Made by a program: the position numbers and the translations under genes
The notes under the pieces: generated by a model
Told to the model about the DNA's origin: nothing
Databases searched by the model: none
Seen by the model: the letters and a program-made list of their open reading frames with translations, nothing else
Assembly (NCBI GenBank): GCA_005893305.1
Contig: VBOZ01000001.1
Coordinates: 6,584 to 70,583, forward strand
Direction: 5' to 3'
DNA from: Candidatus Eisenbacteria bacterium
GTDB taxonomy: Bacteria; Eisenbacteria; RBG-16-71-46; SZUA-252
DNA length: 64,000 nucleotides
Shown here: piece after piece, positions 52,438 to 60,305 of the stretch
Layout: each line of letters starts with the position of its first letter
Numbering within the stretch: the stretch's first letter is position 1

Positions 52438-53289
52438 ATGTTCCGCATCGATTTAGCAGTCGCCTCTTTCAGTTCGCCCAGAACTTTCCTCGCGGGCGCG
52501 ATTCTCCTGGCCGCAGCCGCCGGATGCAGCACGAACAAGGTGACCGGCCCTGCGAAGCCGGTCCCCCTGACCATCCAGGCGATTGGGGTGGGCGGGGCGA
52601 ACCGAGCCGGCTCACCCTCCGCGGCCCTCGCGGCGGCCGTGGACGACACGGTGGACTTCACGAAGGCGCTCCTCGTGGTGCGCGACGTGCGGTTCAAGCT
52701 CACCGAAGGCGCGGAAGCCGACTCCACGGACGAGTCCGGCGACCTCGGCGACGCGGACGATCCGAGCGACTCCACAGGGGTGCACGACGGTGATGATGAT
52801 GGGGAAGAGGGCGACGGCGCGGTGCTCTTCCGCGGCCCGTTCGTGATCGATCTCCTCGCGCAGAGCGCGGAGAGCCTCGACACCGAGATGGTTCCTCCGG
52901 GCGACTACCGGCGCGTCCAGGGCCACCTGCGGCCGCTTCTCGCCGGCGACTGGAACGCCTCCAAGTTCGACTTCCTGGTCGGGAGCACGGTGTACCTGGC
53001 CGGAACGGTCAAGGGAGACGGTGGCGGTCCGTTTACGTACCAGGCGCGAATCGACAACGAGTTCCAGATCCGCGGCAAGTTCACGGTGCATACCGGCACG
53101 CCAGCCACCGCGTTCATCGTCTTCGACCTCGCCCGCTGGCTTCGCGGGAGGGACGGAGCGTTCCTTGATCCCCGTCTCCCCGAGAACGACCAGGCGATCC
53201 GGTCCGCGATCCGCCACTCGATCAAGGTCGGGATGGACCGGGACCACGACGGCGAAATTGACGACGACATGCACGCCGAGGGGAGCTAG
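52438..53289 (+). CDS. Lipoprotein with DUF4382-like features and acidic Asp-rich loops
   Basis: 283 residues. A lipoprotein signal ends in LAAAAGC (lipobox). The body begins with a conserved-looking strand pattern (PLTIQAIGVGG, FTKALLVVRDVRFKL) that recalls DUF4382 proteins. It contains a strongly acidic loop (Asp/Glu run near residues 115-122) and closes with a calcium-loop-like DRDHDGEIDDD. The ribosome-binding site AAGGAGGA is strong. The family assignment is tentative. A terminator separates it from the dockerin gene downstream. Confidence 0.6.
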   Translation: MFRIDLAVASFSSPRTFLAGAILLAAAAGCSTNKVTGPAKPVPLTIQAIGVGGANRAGSPSAALAAAVDDTVDFTKALLVVRDVRFKLTEGAEADSTDESGDLGDADDPSDSTGVHDGDDDGEEGDGAVLFRGPFVIDLLAQSAESLDTEMVPPGDYRRVQGHLRPLLAGDWNASKFDFLVGSTVYLAGTVKGDGGGPFTYQARIDNEFQIRGKFTVHTGTPATAFIVFDLARWLRGRDGAFLDPRLPENDQAIRSAIRHSIKVGMDRDHDGEIDDDMHAEGS

Positions 53290-53303
53290 GCTTTAGTTAG
53301 TCT

Positions 53304-53329
53304 GGGGGCGGCGAACCCCCGCCGCCCCC
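53304..53329 (+). terminator. GC hairpin after lipoprotein gene
   Basis: GGGGGCGGC (53304-53312) pairs perfectly with GCCGCCCCC (53321-53329), 15 bp after the lipoprotein stop. Only two T follow, so it is a weak intrinsic or Rho-assisted terminator. Confidence 0.55.
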
Positions 53330-53371
53330 CTTACCGCGCTACAGCCGGGTCCTCTGAGGGAGGAGCAGCAT

Positions 53372-54358
53372 ATGACCCCTCGAGCTACGATGCTGCGTTC
53401 ACGCTTCGGCCTCCTTCGATTCATAGCGGCCGCATTCCTGGTGCTCGCCGGCGTCGTCCAACCCAGCGTGGGGTCCGCGACGCTGGGCTCGATCACGACG
53501 CGGCCCGGGGCCCCCACGACGTGCGATTCGGTCGGTCTCATCGTGGCGGGCACGATGCCGAGCACCTGCTACGAGCTGATCGGCGCGGTGCTCGAGGGAC
53601 CGAGGATGCTCCCGACGATGGGGCCGCTACCGACGTTCGAGTTCCTCGTCCGGATGACCGTTCAGGAGCCAAACCCACTCCTCGAGAGGCCGTGCGCGGT
53701 GCTTCCGCCCTACGAGCGGGGCTTCCGAATGGGCTCGCTCCCGGCCGGCCGTTACCTCGTCCGGGGCGTTGAATATCTGGTCCCATACTCGCCCGACTCG
53801 ACCGCGGCAGCGATCGACTCGAGCAAGCTGGATGCCGCGTTCGACGTGAGCTTCGTCTCGCCGTGCCCGCCAAAGGGCTGCGCCCTGCTCTCCTTCGGAC
53901 CGGGCGATTCGACCCGGCTGGCCCGCTGCGACGCGACGGCGAAACCCGGATTTAACGCCTGCTTCGACGTGGTCCTCATGAACGACGTCCCGGTCGGAGG
54001 CCTCCAGACCGAGATCACCGTGACCGGCCCCAACAACAGCGCGGAGATGCCGGGGGAGCTGTTCCACCCGGTATCGGTTCTCGTCGCGCCCCACGCCGCC
54101 GGTTTCCAGGTGGCATGGTCCGCCGACGGCTCGCGCGCGAAGATCCTTCTCTTCTCCTCGACGAACTCATCGATCCCTGGGGCGCGGAACGATCCTCCAC
54201 GTCTGCTATGCGGTGGCGCCGGAGGTTTCCGAGGGGCGCTACACGCTTCGCTACGCCAACACGGTCATCGCGGACCCGGCCGGTGGGGAGATTCCTCTCT
54301 GCCCGACGGTCGCCGAGATCGTGGGCTCCATCTGCGTTGCCATGACCGACGGCTGTGA
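53372..54358 (+). CDS. Secreted dockerin protein, N-terminal part (frameshifted near 54180)
   Basis: The ATG at 53372 follows GGGAGGAG. A signal peptide (FIAAAFLVLAGVVQPSVGSA) leads into a beta-rich region of about 225 residues with paired Cys (CDSVGLIVAGTMPSTC, SFVSPCPPKGC). The frame makes sense to about 54180 (KILLFSSTNSSIP). The codons after that, to the stop at 54358, do not match the rest of the protein, which continues in the +1 frame. A run GGGG at 54179-54182 is the likely lesion: with three G the two parts join as ...SIPGRGTILHVCY... Confidence 0.65.
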   Translation: MTPRATMLRSRFGLLRFIAAAFLVLAGVVQPSVGSATLGSITTRPGAPTTCDSVGLIVAGTMPSTCYELIGAVLEGPRMLPTMGPLPTFEFLVRMTVQEPNPLLERPCAVLPPYERGFRMGSLPAGRYLVRGVEYLVPYSPDSTAAAIDSSKLDAAFDVSFVSPCPPKGCALLSFGPGDSTRLARCDATAKPGFNACFDVVLMNDVPVGGLQTEITVTGPNNSAEMPGELFHPVSVLVAPHAAGFQVAWSADGSRAKILLFSSTNSSIPGARNDPPRLLCGGAGGFRGALHASLRQHGHRGPGRWGDSSLPDGRRDRGLHLRCHDRRL

Positions 54359-55316
54359 CCTGAACGGCGACGGCGCGTCGGACATCGTCGACATCATTCA
54401 GCTCGTGCGCTGCGCGCTGGCCGGACCCGGAGGCGCAAGCGACGCCTGCCCCGACAGCGTGAGAGCGAAGGCCGACTGCAACAGCGACGGCTTGGTCAAC
54501 ATCCGTGACGTGATCTGCTGCGTGCGGAAGGTCTTGGATGGCGGCGGATTCGGATCGGGCGGGGGCGCACCGGCCGACACGTCGGGCACGACGCAGATCG
54601 GATTTACAGGGCCGGTGCAATGGATCAGCCCGACCGAGGGCCGGGCGACGATCGAGATAACCCCCGGGACCGACTTCGCGGGGATCCAGTTCGGAATCGA
54701 CGGAAGCACCTCGAGGGCGCGGATCCGGGACTTGAGCCTCTTCGATCCGACGGGCGCGTATCACCTCGAGACGAGCGTGGATCCCGGCGGCGGCAACGCG
54801 CGCGCCATGCTCTACCAGACGATGTACTTCCGGACCGGTCCAGGTTCCGGCCCGGTGCCCCGCTCCTCCCTCGCGGCGGTCCCGCCCTTCCGGATCGACG
54901 TGATTCTGGAGGCGGCGTCGGGCTCGACCGGCACCGGCGGGCTGGAGCTTGTCGGCCCGAGGAGCGCGAGCTTCTCCGCTCGGGCGATCGCTACGAAATC
55001 GATCGCGCCCACGGCGGAGGTTCCACAGAGCCCGGCGGCGGTGCCATCTCTGAGCGTGCCGGCGCCCAACCCGTTCGCGGTGGGAACGGAGATCGCGTAC
55101 ACGGTCCCGACCCAAAGGCGCGTGACGCTCCGGGTCTACAGCGTTTCCGGGCGCCTGATCCGGACGCTCGTCGACGCGTCGGTGCCCGCGGGCCTCCACC
55201 GCGCGCGGTGGGACGGCCGCGACTCCGAGGGCCGCGAGGCGCGCTCCGGGATCTACTTCTTCAAGTTCACGGCTGGGGACGTGGAACGGACCGCGCGGGT
55301 GATGAGGCTGCGGTAG
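54213..55316 (+). CDS. Dockerin and FlgD-like C-terminal part of the same secreted protein
   Basis: It continues the protein above in another frame; sense begins near 54180, so the GTG at 54213 is only the first start-like codon. A dockerin-type module has two calcium-loop repeats: CDLNGDGASDIVDIIQLV and CNSDGLVNIRDVICCV. A cohesin-like beta region (about 130-260) follows, and the end is the FlgD-like Ig fold (PAPNPFAVGTEIAYTV to GIYFFKFTAGD). Dockerins bind cohesin domains to assemble extracellular complexes. No separate cohesin gene is visible here. The tail resembles those of the giant repeat protein and the M6 peptidase. Confidence 0.75.
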   Translation: MAPEVSEGRYTLRYANTVIADPAGGEIPLCPTVAEIVGSICVAMTDGCDLNGDGASDIVDIIQLVRCALAGPGGASDACPDSVRAKADCNSDGLVNIRDVICCVRKVLDGGGFGSGGGAPADTSGTTQIGFTGPVQWISPTEGRATIEITPGTDFAGIQFGIDGSTSRARIRDLSLFDPTGAYHLETSVDPGGGNARAMLYQTMYFRTGPGSGPVPRSSLAAVPPFRIDVILEAASGSTGTGGLELVGPRSASFSARAIATKSIAPTAEVPQSPAAVPSLSVPAPNPFAVGTEIAYTVPTQRRVTLRVYSVSGRLIRTLVDASVPAGLHRARWDGRDSEGREARSGIYFFKFTAGDVERTARVMRLR

Positions 55317-55371
55317 ACGGAGTCCGGGGCGGCTGGGTGCCGCGCCGTCGGCATGTTGTAAGATCGGGGCG

Positions 55372-55452
55372 ATGGACCCTCACGACCCGGTCGTACTGTT
55401 CATCATTTTCGTGCTGCTCCTGCTCGCGCCGCTCTGGATGCTCGGCTGTTAG
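55372..55452 (+). CDS. Possible 26-residue single-helix membrane peptide
   Basis: A short frame MDPHDPVVLFIIFVLLLLAP... ends with Cys and TAG. Most of it is one hydrophobic helix after an acidic N-terminus. The nearest ribosome-binding-like sequence is only GGGG before the ATG. It lies alone between a plus-strand gene and the minus-strand oxidoreductase. It could be a small membrane protein or chance. Confidence 0.25.
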   Translation: MDPHDPVVLFIIFVLLLLAPLWMLGC

Positions 55453-55518
55453 GCCGGGATCCGGGCGGCCCCGAGCGGGAGAGCCGGTGTCCGTCGGTCG
55501 CTACCGCCCGAGCCGGGG

Positions 55519-56583
55519 TCATTCTTCCAGATCGACCCACGTCCCCGTCTGATCGCTCTTCCGCGCCGCGTCCAACACCTTCTGAACCTCGAGAGCCTCG
55601 GCGAAGCTCGGGGTCGCGGCGGCGCCGTTCAGGATCGCCTCGCGCAGCATCGCGACCTTGACGCGGAACGGCGCCAGGAGCGGGATCTCGGGCGTCGGCT
55701 TTAGCTGGAGATCCTCGGGAATGGGTAGGTCGTCGAAGCCCCCCTTTTCATTCGGGCGCCCGATCCGATCGCCGTTCAGGACGACGAACGCGTCGTCGGA
55801 CCCGAACGCCTCGTAACGTTCCTGGCGAACGCGCGATCCTCCGAAGGTGTCCACCAGACCCGTGGCGCCATTCGCGAACTCGATGAAGATCGTGTAGCAG
55901 TCCTCGGCGGAGATCGCCCGGTGGGCGGCGGTCACGCCCGGCGCGGTGGGGGCCAAGAGGCGGAGCCGGCAAAAGACCCGCCGAATCGGCCCACCCCAGA
56001 GGAGCAGCTGGTCCACGTCGTGGGAGCCAAGGGCGCCGAGGAACCCACCGCCCCGCTCCTTCTCCGTGAGCCAGGTCAGACGGCGGTTGGGATCGCGGCC
56101 CCACCCCGGCAGCCGCGTGCGCATCACGAGATGCTCGATCCGACCCAGCCGTCCCTCCTCGATCCAGCGCGTCAGCGTGGCGCGCCCGGGCTGGTGGCGG
56201 AACTCGTGGTTCACGACGGCGACCACGCCACGCGACTTCGCCAGGGCCGCGAGCTCCTTCGCCTGCGCGGCGTTGAGCGCGAACGGTTTCTCGAGGAGGA
56301 CGTGCCTGTCCCGCTCCAGCGCCGCGCGCGCCATCGGATAGTGGAGGTCGACGGGAGTGGAGATCGAGACGAGGTCGGCCTCGACGTCGTCGAGGAGCTT
56401 CTTCCAATCGTCGGTCGCGTGGGGGATCGCGTGGGCGTCGGCGACCTTTTTGGCGTTTTCCAGGTGTCCGCTCGCGACACCCACGAGCCGAAATGCAGGG
56501 TCGGATGCGAATCCGGGCGCGTGGACCTTACTTCCGAAGCCGGTGCCGACGAGGAGGACGCGGATAGGACCCTGTACCGGCAT
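55519..56583 (-). CDS. Gfo/Idh/MocA-family oxidoreductase
   Basis: 354 residues from ATG 56583. A Rossmann NAD(P)-binding domain begins IRVLLVGTGFGSKVHAPGF. The family sugar-binding region follows, with HVLLEKPFALNAAQAKEL (the EKP motif with the catalytic Lys), AVVNHEFRHQPG and GALGSHDVDQLLLWGG, the last carrying the conserved His. Members oxidise sugars, inositols or related polyols in the cytoplasm; the substrate cannot be read from sequence. It follows the DUF72 gene by 14 nt on the same strand. A longer frame to 57231 overlaps DUF72 and is rejected. Confidence 0.9.
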   Translation of the reverse strand: MPVQGPIRVLLVGTGFGSKVHAPGFASDPAFRLVGVASGHLENAKKVADAHAIPHATDDWKKLLDDVEADLVSISTPVDLHYPMARAALERDRHVLLEKPFALNAAQAKELAALAKSRGVVAVVNHEFRHQPGRATLTRWIEEGRLGRIEHLVMRTRLPGWGRDPNRRLTWLTEKERGGGFLGALGSHDVDQLLLWGGPIRRVFCRLRLLAPTAPGVTAAHRAISAEDCYTIFIEFANGATGLVDTFGGSRVRQERYEAFGSDDAFVVLNGDRIGRPNEKGGFDDLPIPEDLQLKPTPEIPLLAPFRVKVAMLREAILNGAAATPSFAEALEVQKVLDAARKSDQTGTWVDLEE

Positions 56584-56597
56584 AGCGGCGGATCCTA

Positions 56598-57449
56598 TCA
56601 GGATTGGAGCTTCCGGCGCCAGACCTCGCGCAAAAGCTCGATGGAGCCGGGTGCGTGGCCGGCGTAGTGATTGTTGAAGTAGCCGTAGACGTCGACGTTC
56701 CGCTCGAGGATGGAGGCGAGGGCCGGAACCCAACGCTCCATTTCGGGCGTGCGGTCGACGATCACCCTGTCCCAGCGGTCGGTTTTCATCTCGATCCCCT
56801 TCCGATCCCCCAGCCAGCGCGCGTAGACGAAATCGGCCGTCACGACGTCGTGCTTTCGAACCAGCGCGTCTACCATCGGCATCCACGGAAGATCGATCAG
56901 CGCGAAGGCCACGCGGTGCCGGCGAAGGGCGGACAGGAGGGCATCTCCGACCCACGCCTTGTTTCTCACCTCGAGCGCGAAGGCGCGTTCCGAAGGAAGC
57001 GTCTCCAAAAACGGCTCCAGCCTGGTTAGGAACGCGGATGCCGAGGCGAACACGTCGGGGCGGAAATACGGGAACTGGATTAGGAGCGGTCCCAGCTTGT
57101 CCCCCAGCTCCTCCATCGAGCCCAGAAACTCCTTCAAGTCGTCCCCGGTGTCGACCAGGACCTTCTCGTGGGTGATCAGTTGGGGCACCTTCGCCGCGAC
57201 CTTGAATCCGGCCGGCACCTTCGCCGCCCAACTTCGAGCTTGCGCGGCGGTGGGAATGCGGTAAAAGGTGGCGTCGATCTCGACCGTGTCGAACCGGCGC
57301 GCGTAGAGGCTCAGGAAATTCGCGGACTTCGCGCCGGCGGGGTAAAACGTACCGACCCAGCTTTCGTCGCTGAAGCTCGACGTGCCGATGTGAAGCCGGG
57401 GATGAATCGGATCCCAGGCGGTCCCTGCAGTCTCTTCAAAGGAGAACAT
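56598..57449 (-). CDS. DUF72 family protein (YecE-like)
   Basis: 283 residues from ATG 57449. Typical DUF72 TIM-barrel features: LHIGTSSFSDESWVGTFYPAG, FDTVEIDATFYRIPTA, LLIQFPYFR, AFALEVRNKAWVGD, VYARWLGDRKG and VDVYGYFNNHYAGHAPGS. The biochemical function of DUF72 is not established. The start codon overlaps the divergent GH1 start on the other strand. A longer in-frame start at 57539 would lie fully inside the GH1 gene, so 57449 is preferred although its ribosome-binding site is weak. Confidence 0.88.
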   Translation of the reverse strand: MFSFEETAGTAWDPIHPRLHIGTSSFSDESWVGTFYPAGAKSANFLSLYARRFDTVEIDATFYRIPTAAQARSWAAKVPAGFKVAAKVPQLITHEKVLVDTGDDLKEFLGSMEELGDKLGPLLIQFPYFRPDVFASASAFLTRLEPFLETLPSERAFALEVRNKAWVGDALLSALRRHRVAFALIDLPWMPMVDALVRKHDVVTADFVYARWLGDRKGIEMKTDRWDRVIVDRTPEMERWVPALASILERNVDVYGYFNNHYAGHAPGSIELLREVWRRKLQS

Positions 57450-58776
57450 GGCCGCAGACGTTACCCCCGCGACTTCGAGCGGACAAGAGCCGGGCCCCGC
57501 GGCGCGCCGTCCGAATCGGTTTCTTTGGGGCGCCGCCACGTCGGCGCACCAGACCGAAGGCGGGAACGACCGGAACGATTGGTGGGCCTGGGAAGCGATT
57601 CCCCGAAAGATCGCGGACGGAACCCGCTCGGGAGCGGCCTGTCTGAGCTGGGAGCGATGGGAGGAGGATCTCGACCTCGTCCGCGGGCTCGGCTTGAACG
57701 CCTATCGCTTCTCGATCGAATGGAGCCGCGTCGAGCCCGAGGTGGGGCGGTACGATGAGGCCGCGCTCGGACACTACCGCGCCGTGCTCGAAGGATGCAG
57801 GGTTCGCGGGATCACGCCGCTGGTCACGCTCCACCACTTCACCAACCCGGCCTGGTTCGCCGCGCTCGGCGGCTGGGAAGACGCGAAGAACCTTCCCCAT
57901 TTCGTGCGCTACGCGCGCCTCATGGGCGAGCGGTACGGAGATCTCGTCGACCGCTGGATCACGGTGAACGAGCCCGAAGTGCTCGGGTTCTACGCCTATG
58001 ACTCCGGCAGTTTTCCGCCCGGCGTCAAGGACCGTTCGCGCGCGCTCGTCGTCATCGCGAACCTGCTCGAGGCGCACGGCCTCGCCGCCCATGCGCTCAA
58101 GGAAACCGACCGGGTCGACGCCGACGGCGATGGCGTGGCCGCACTCACGGGCGCCGCGAAGCACTGGGCCCTGCTGGAGCCGCGCTCCCGGTGGTCGCCG
58201 CTCGACCGGTTCGTCGCCTCGGCGCAGCACCGGGTCTTCAACGTCGCGGTCGCCCGCGCGCTCGCGGGAGGCCCGATCGAGTTTTCCATCCCGGGCGCGC
58301 GGGCGGTGCGCCGCCAGGTGGGGGCGCTCCAGGGCTCATCCGATTTTCTGGGCGTGAACTACTACACGCAGTGGATGGTCTCGCTCCTGGGAAAGGAGCC
58401 CCGCTCGGTACGGCGCGGCGCGCCCATGAACGATCTCGGCTGGGAGATCTATCCCGAGGGGCTGGAGCGCGCGCTCCACGAATGCGCCGCGTTCGGGCTC
58501 CCGATGCTCGTGACCGAGAACGGCATCGCCGACGCCGTGGACCGATGGCGGCCGGACTTCATCCGCGCTTCGCTGGAGGCGCTCAACCGCGCCCGGGCCG
58601 CCGGGCTCGATATCCGCGGATATTTCCACTGGTCGCTCATGGATAACTTCGAGTGGGCGGACGGCCATCTCGGCCGATTCGGCCTCTACGAGACGGACTT
58701 CGAGCACCCGGAAGGGCCCCGCGTGAAGCGCCCGAGTGCGGCGGTCTACGCGCAGGAGGTCGCCGCCCGCGGATGA
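57448..58776 (+). CDS. Glycoside hydrolase family 1 (beta-glucosidase-like)
   Basis: 442 residues from ATG 57448, preceded by AAAGGAGAA. GH1 landmarks: FLWGAATSAHQTEGG at the start of the barrel, YRFSIEWSRVEP, acid/base Glu in WITVNEPEV, nucleophile Glu in MLVTENGIAD, and YFHWSLMDNFEWADG near the end. There is no signal peptide, so it acts on imported or cytoplasmic beta-glycosides. The short N-terminal lead (about 25 residues) is Ala/Pro-rich. The divergent DUF72 and oxidoreductase genes may belong to the same carbohydrate-related locus. Confidence 0.93.
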   Translation: MAADVTPATSSGQEPGPAARRPNRFLWGAATSAHQTEGGNDRNDWWAWEAIPRKIADGTRSGAACLSWERWEEDLDLVRGLGLNAYRFSIEWSRVEPEVGRYDEAALGHYRAVLEGCRVRGITPLVTLHHFTNPAWFAALGGWEDAKNLPHFVRYARLMGERYGDLVDRWITVNEPEVLGFYAYDSGSFPPGVKDRSRALVVIANLLEAHGLAAHALKETDRVDADGDGVAALTGAAKHWALLEPRSRWSPLDRFVASAQHRVFNVAVARALAGGPIEFSIPGARAVRRQVGALQGSSDFLGVNYYTQWMVSLLGKEPRSVRRGAPMNDLGWEIYPEGLERALHECAAFGLPMLVTENGIADAVDRWRPDFIRASLEALNRARAAGLDIRGYFHWSLMDNFEWADGHLGRFGLYETDFEHPEGPRVKRPSAAVYAQEVAARG

Positions 58777-58882
58777 CGCAACGACATTGCAATGCGCCCA
58801 CTCCGCACGGGCCAGCCGACCACGACTGACCTATAACTGATTGATTTGCAATAGATTAGCCGCTCAAAATCCGCTCTCCCGC

Positions 58883-58898
58883 TGGCACTCCCGTTGCA
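58883..58898 (+). promoter_or_regulatory. Consensus sigma-54 promoter
   Basis: TGGCAC-TCCCG-TTGCA matches the sigma-54 -24/-12 consensus at every key base with exact spacing. The predicted start near 58910 gives a leader of about 54 nt for the gene at 58964. The leader contains a GGCCCC...GGGGCC hairpin (about 58921-58942). Confidence 0.8.
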
Positions 58899-58963
58899 GT
58901 TCTTGGGCTTACGAAGACACGGCCCCGGCGCATTCGGGGGCCTTCGTTCGGGAGGGAGCCGGA

Positions 58964-59383
58964 ATGAGAAGGGTAGCTTTGGGGATCGCGCTGCTCGCAG
59001 CGGCCGCCGTCTGCGCGGCCGCGCCGCAATCAGGAGGCTCGAAGCGGGCGGGCATGACGATACGGGTCGGGGAACCTTATCCCGGCGCCGCTCTGGATTT
59101 TCAAGAAGAGCCAGCCGTGTCGCTGGTGCCCGACACGAAGGTGTATTACGTCCGCGATCGGGAGTGCGACCTCTACCGCTACGGGCTCTACTGGTATTTT
59201 TTGGAGGACAGCCTCTGGTTCCGCGCGCGGAACTGGCAAGGGCCGTTCTTGCACCTGCAATCGTCCTCCGTTCCCCGCTCGGTAAAAACCGTGCCGCTCA
59301 ACTACCGGCGCCACTGGCCCGGTCCGCAGCCTCCCGCGCTGGTTCAGGGCGACTATAAGAAGAGGCCGCCGAAGGAGAAGTAG
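58964..59383 (+). CDS. Small secreted protein, function unknown, under sigma-54 promoter
   Basis: 139 residues from ATG 58964, preceded by GGGAGGGAG. A signal peptide (MRRVALGIALLAAAAVCAAA) is followed by a Tyr/Trp-rich domain: VPDTKVYYVRDRECDLYRY, YWYFLEDSLWFRARNWQG and SSSVPRSVKTVPLNYR. The alternating aromatic pattern suggests a small beta-sheet protein of the envelope. Similar Tyr/Trp-rich secreted proteins are often left unnamed, and I cannot assign a family. Its 3' end overlaps the convergent PAP2 gene by 86 bp. The sigma-54 promoter upstream suggests induction through one of the local activators. Confidence 0.65.
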   Translation: MRRVALGIALLAAAAVCAAAPQSGGSKRAGMTIRVGEPYPGAALDFQEEPAVSLVPDTKVYYVRDRECDLYRYGLYWYFLEDSLWFRARNWQGPFLHLQSSSVPRSVKTVPLNYRRHWPGPQPPALVQGDYKKRPPKEK

Positions 59384-60305
59384 ACGGCCCCAGAGCACGC
59401 GCCGAGCGCTCGGACAATCGAGCCCACGCTTCCTCGATCAACGGTCCCACCCAGAACGCCACGAATGTCAGCACGAAGCCCGCCAGGATGTCGACCACCC
59501 AGTGATGACGTAGGTAAACGGTCCCGACGATCAACCCGACTCCGAAGGGGAGCTGAAGCCAGAAATTCCAACGGAGATGCTTCCACGCGAGGAGCAGCGC
59601 CAGGAGCGCGACCGCGCAGTGGAGCGACGGGAACGCGCCGCGCGCGGTGAGAGGGATCGCGGCGGTCGCCGCGCGGGTGGAGTCGAGAAAGGCCGATCCG
59701 CCGCGGAGCGCCACGGTGAACGCCTCCGGGATCGCGAGCCGCGGGGCCGACGCGGGCCACGCGACGTACCCGATGTAGCCCAAGTAGAGACAGAGGACCA
59801 GGCTCACCATCGTGTAGCGAAACGCCTTCCAGTCTTTCCGAATATAGAGAAGGAGGCCCAGAAGCGGACCGCAAATGTAGAAGCTCCAGTAGCAGAACGT
59901 GAAGTAATCGGTCAGGAACGGGTGAATGAACCGCTCGGCCCAGATGGCCGGCTCGACGCCGAAGAGCTTGAGGTCCCAGCGATAGAGGTCGGCGGTGATG
60001 TCCTTCGCCCCGTAAAAACGGATCAGATCGTCGAGGTTCACGTAGACGTTCGCGCAGAAGACGAACGGCATCGCGTCGCGAAGGAGCCCCCACTGGGGGC
60101 GAAACCGCACGAGCCAGAGGAAGAACGCCGTCGCCGCGACGAGGGCGACGAGGCGCGCCAGGGATCCGGGGTAGCCCGCCGCGGGACCGTCCGCGATTGT
60201 CGGGACGGTGCTCATGCGCGCGAGCGTGTAGGCCATCGGCACGAAGAAGACGAGGGTGATCGCCTCCTCGACCCGGAGTCGGAGGAAAAACGAGCGGAGG
60301 CTCAA
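59298..60305 (-). CDS. PAP2-superfamily membrane phosphatase
   Basis: 335 residues from TTG 60305, which overlaps the acyl-CoA synthetase stop (TTGA). About six transmembrane helices are present. The PAP2 motifs are GAFPSLHCAVA (motif 2) and TVYLRHHWVVDILAG (motif 3 with the catalytic His and Asp). The layout resembles the inositol phosphorylceramide synthase/AUR1-like branch, with PSLHCA rather than PSGHT. It probably acts on lipid phosphates at the membrane. The last 35 or so residues are Ser/Ala/Arg-rich and antisense to the end of the gene at 58964. Confidence 0.82.
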   Translation of the reverse strand: MSLRSFFLRLRVEEAITLVFFVPMAYTLARMSTVPTIADGPAAGYPGSLARLVALVAATAFFLWLVRFRPQWGLLRDAMPFVFCANVYVNLDDLIRFYGAKDITADLYRWDLKLFGVEPAIWAERFIHPFLTDYFTFCYWSFYICGPLLGLLLYIRKDWKAFRYTMVSLVLCLYLGYIGYVAWPASAPRLAIPEAFTVALRGGSAFLDSTRAATAAIPLTARGAFPSLHCAVALLALLLAWKHLRWNFWLQLPFGVGLIVGTVYLRHHWVVDILAGFVLTFVAFWVGPLIEEAWARLSERSARALGPSTSPSAASSYSRPEPAREAADRASGAGS

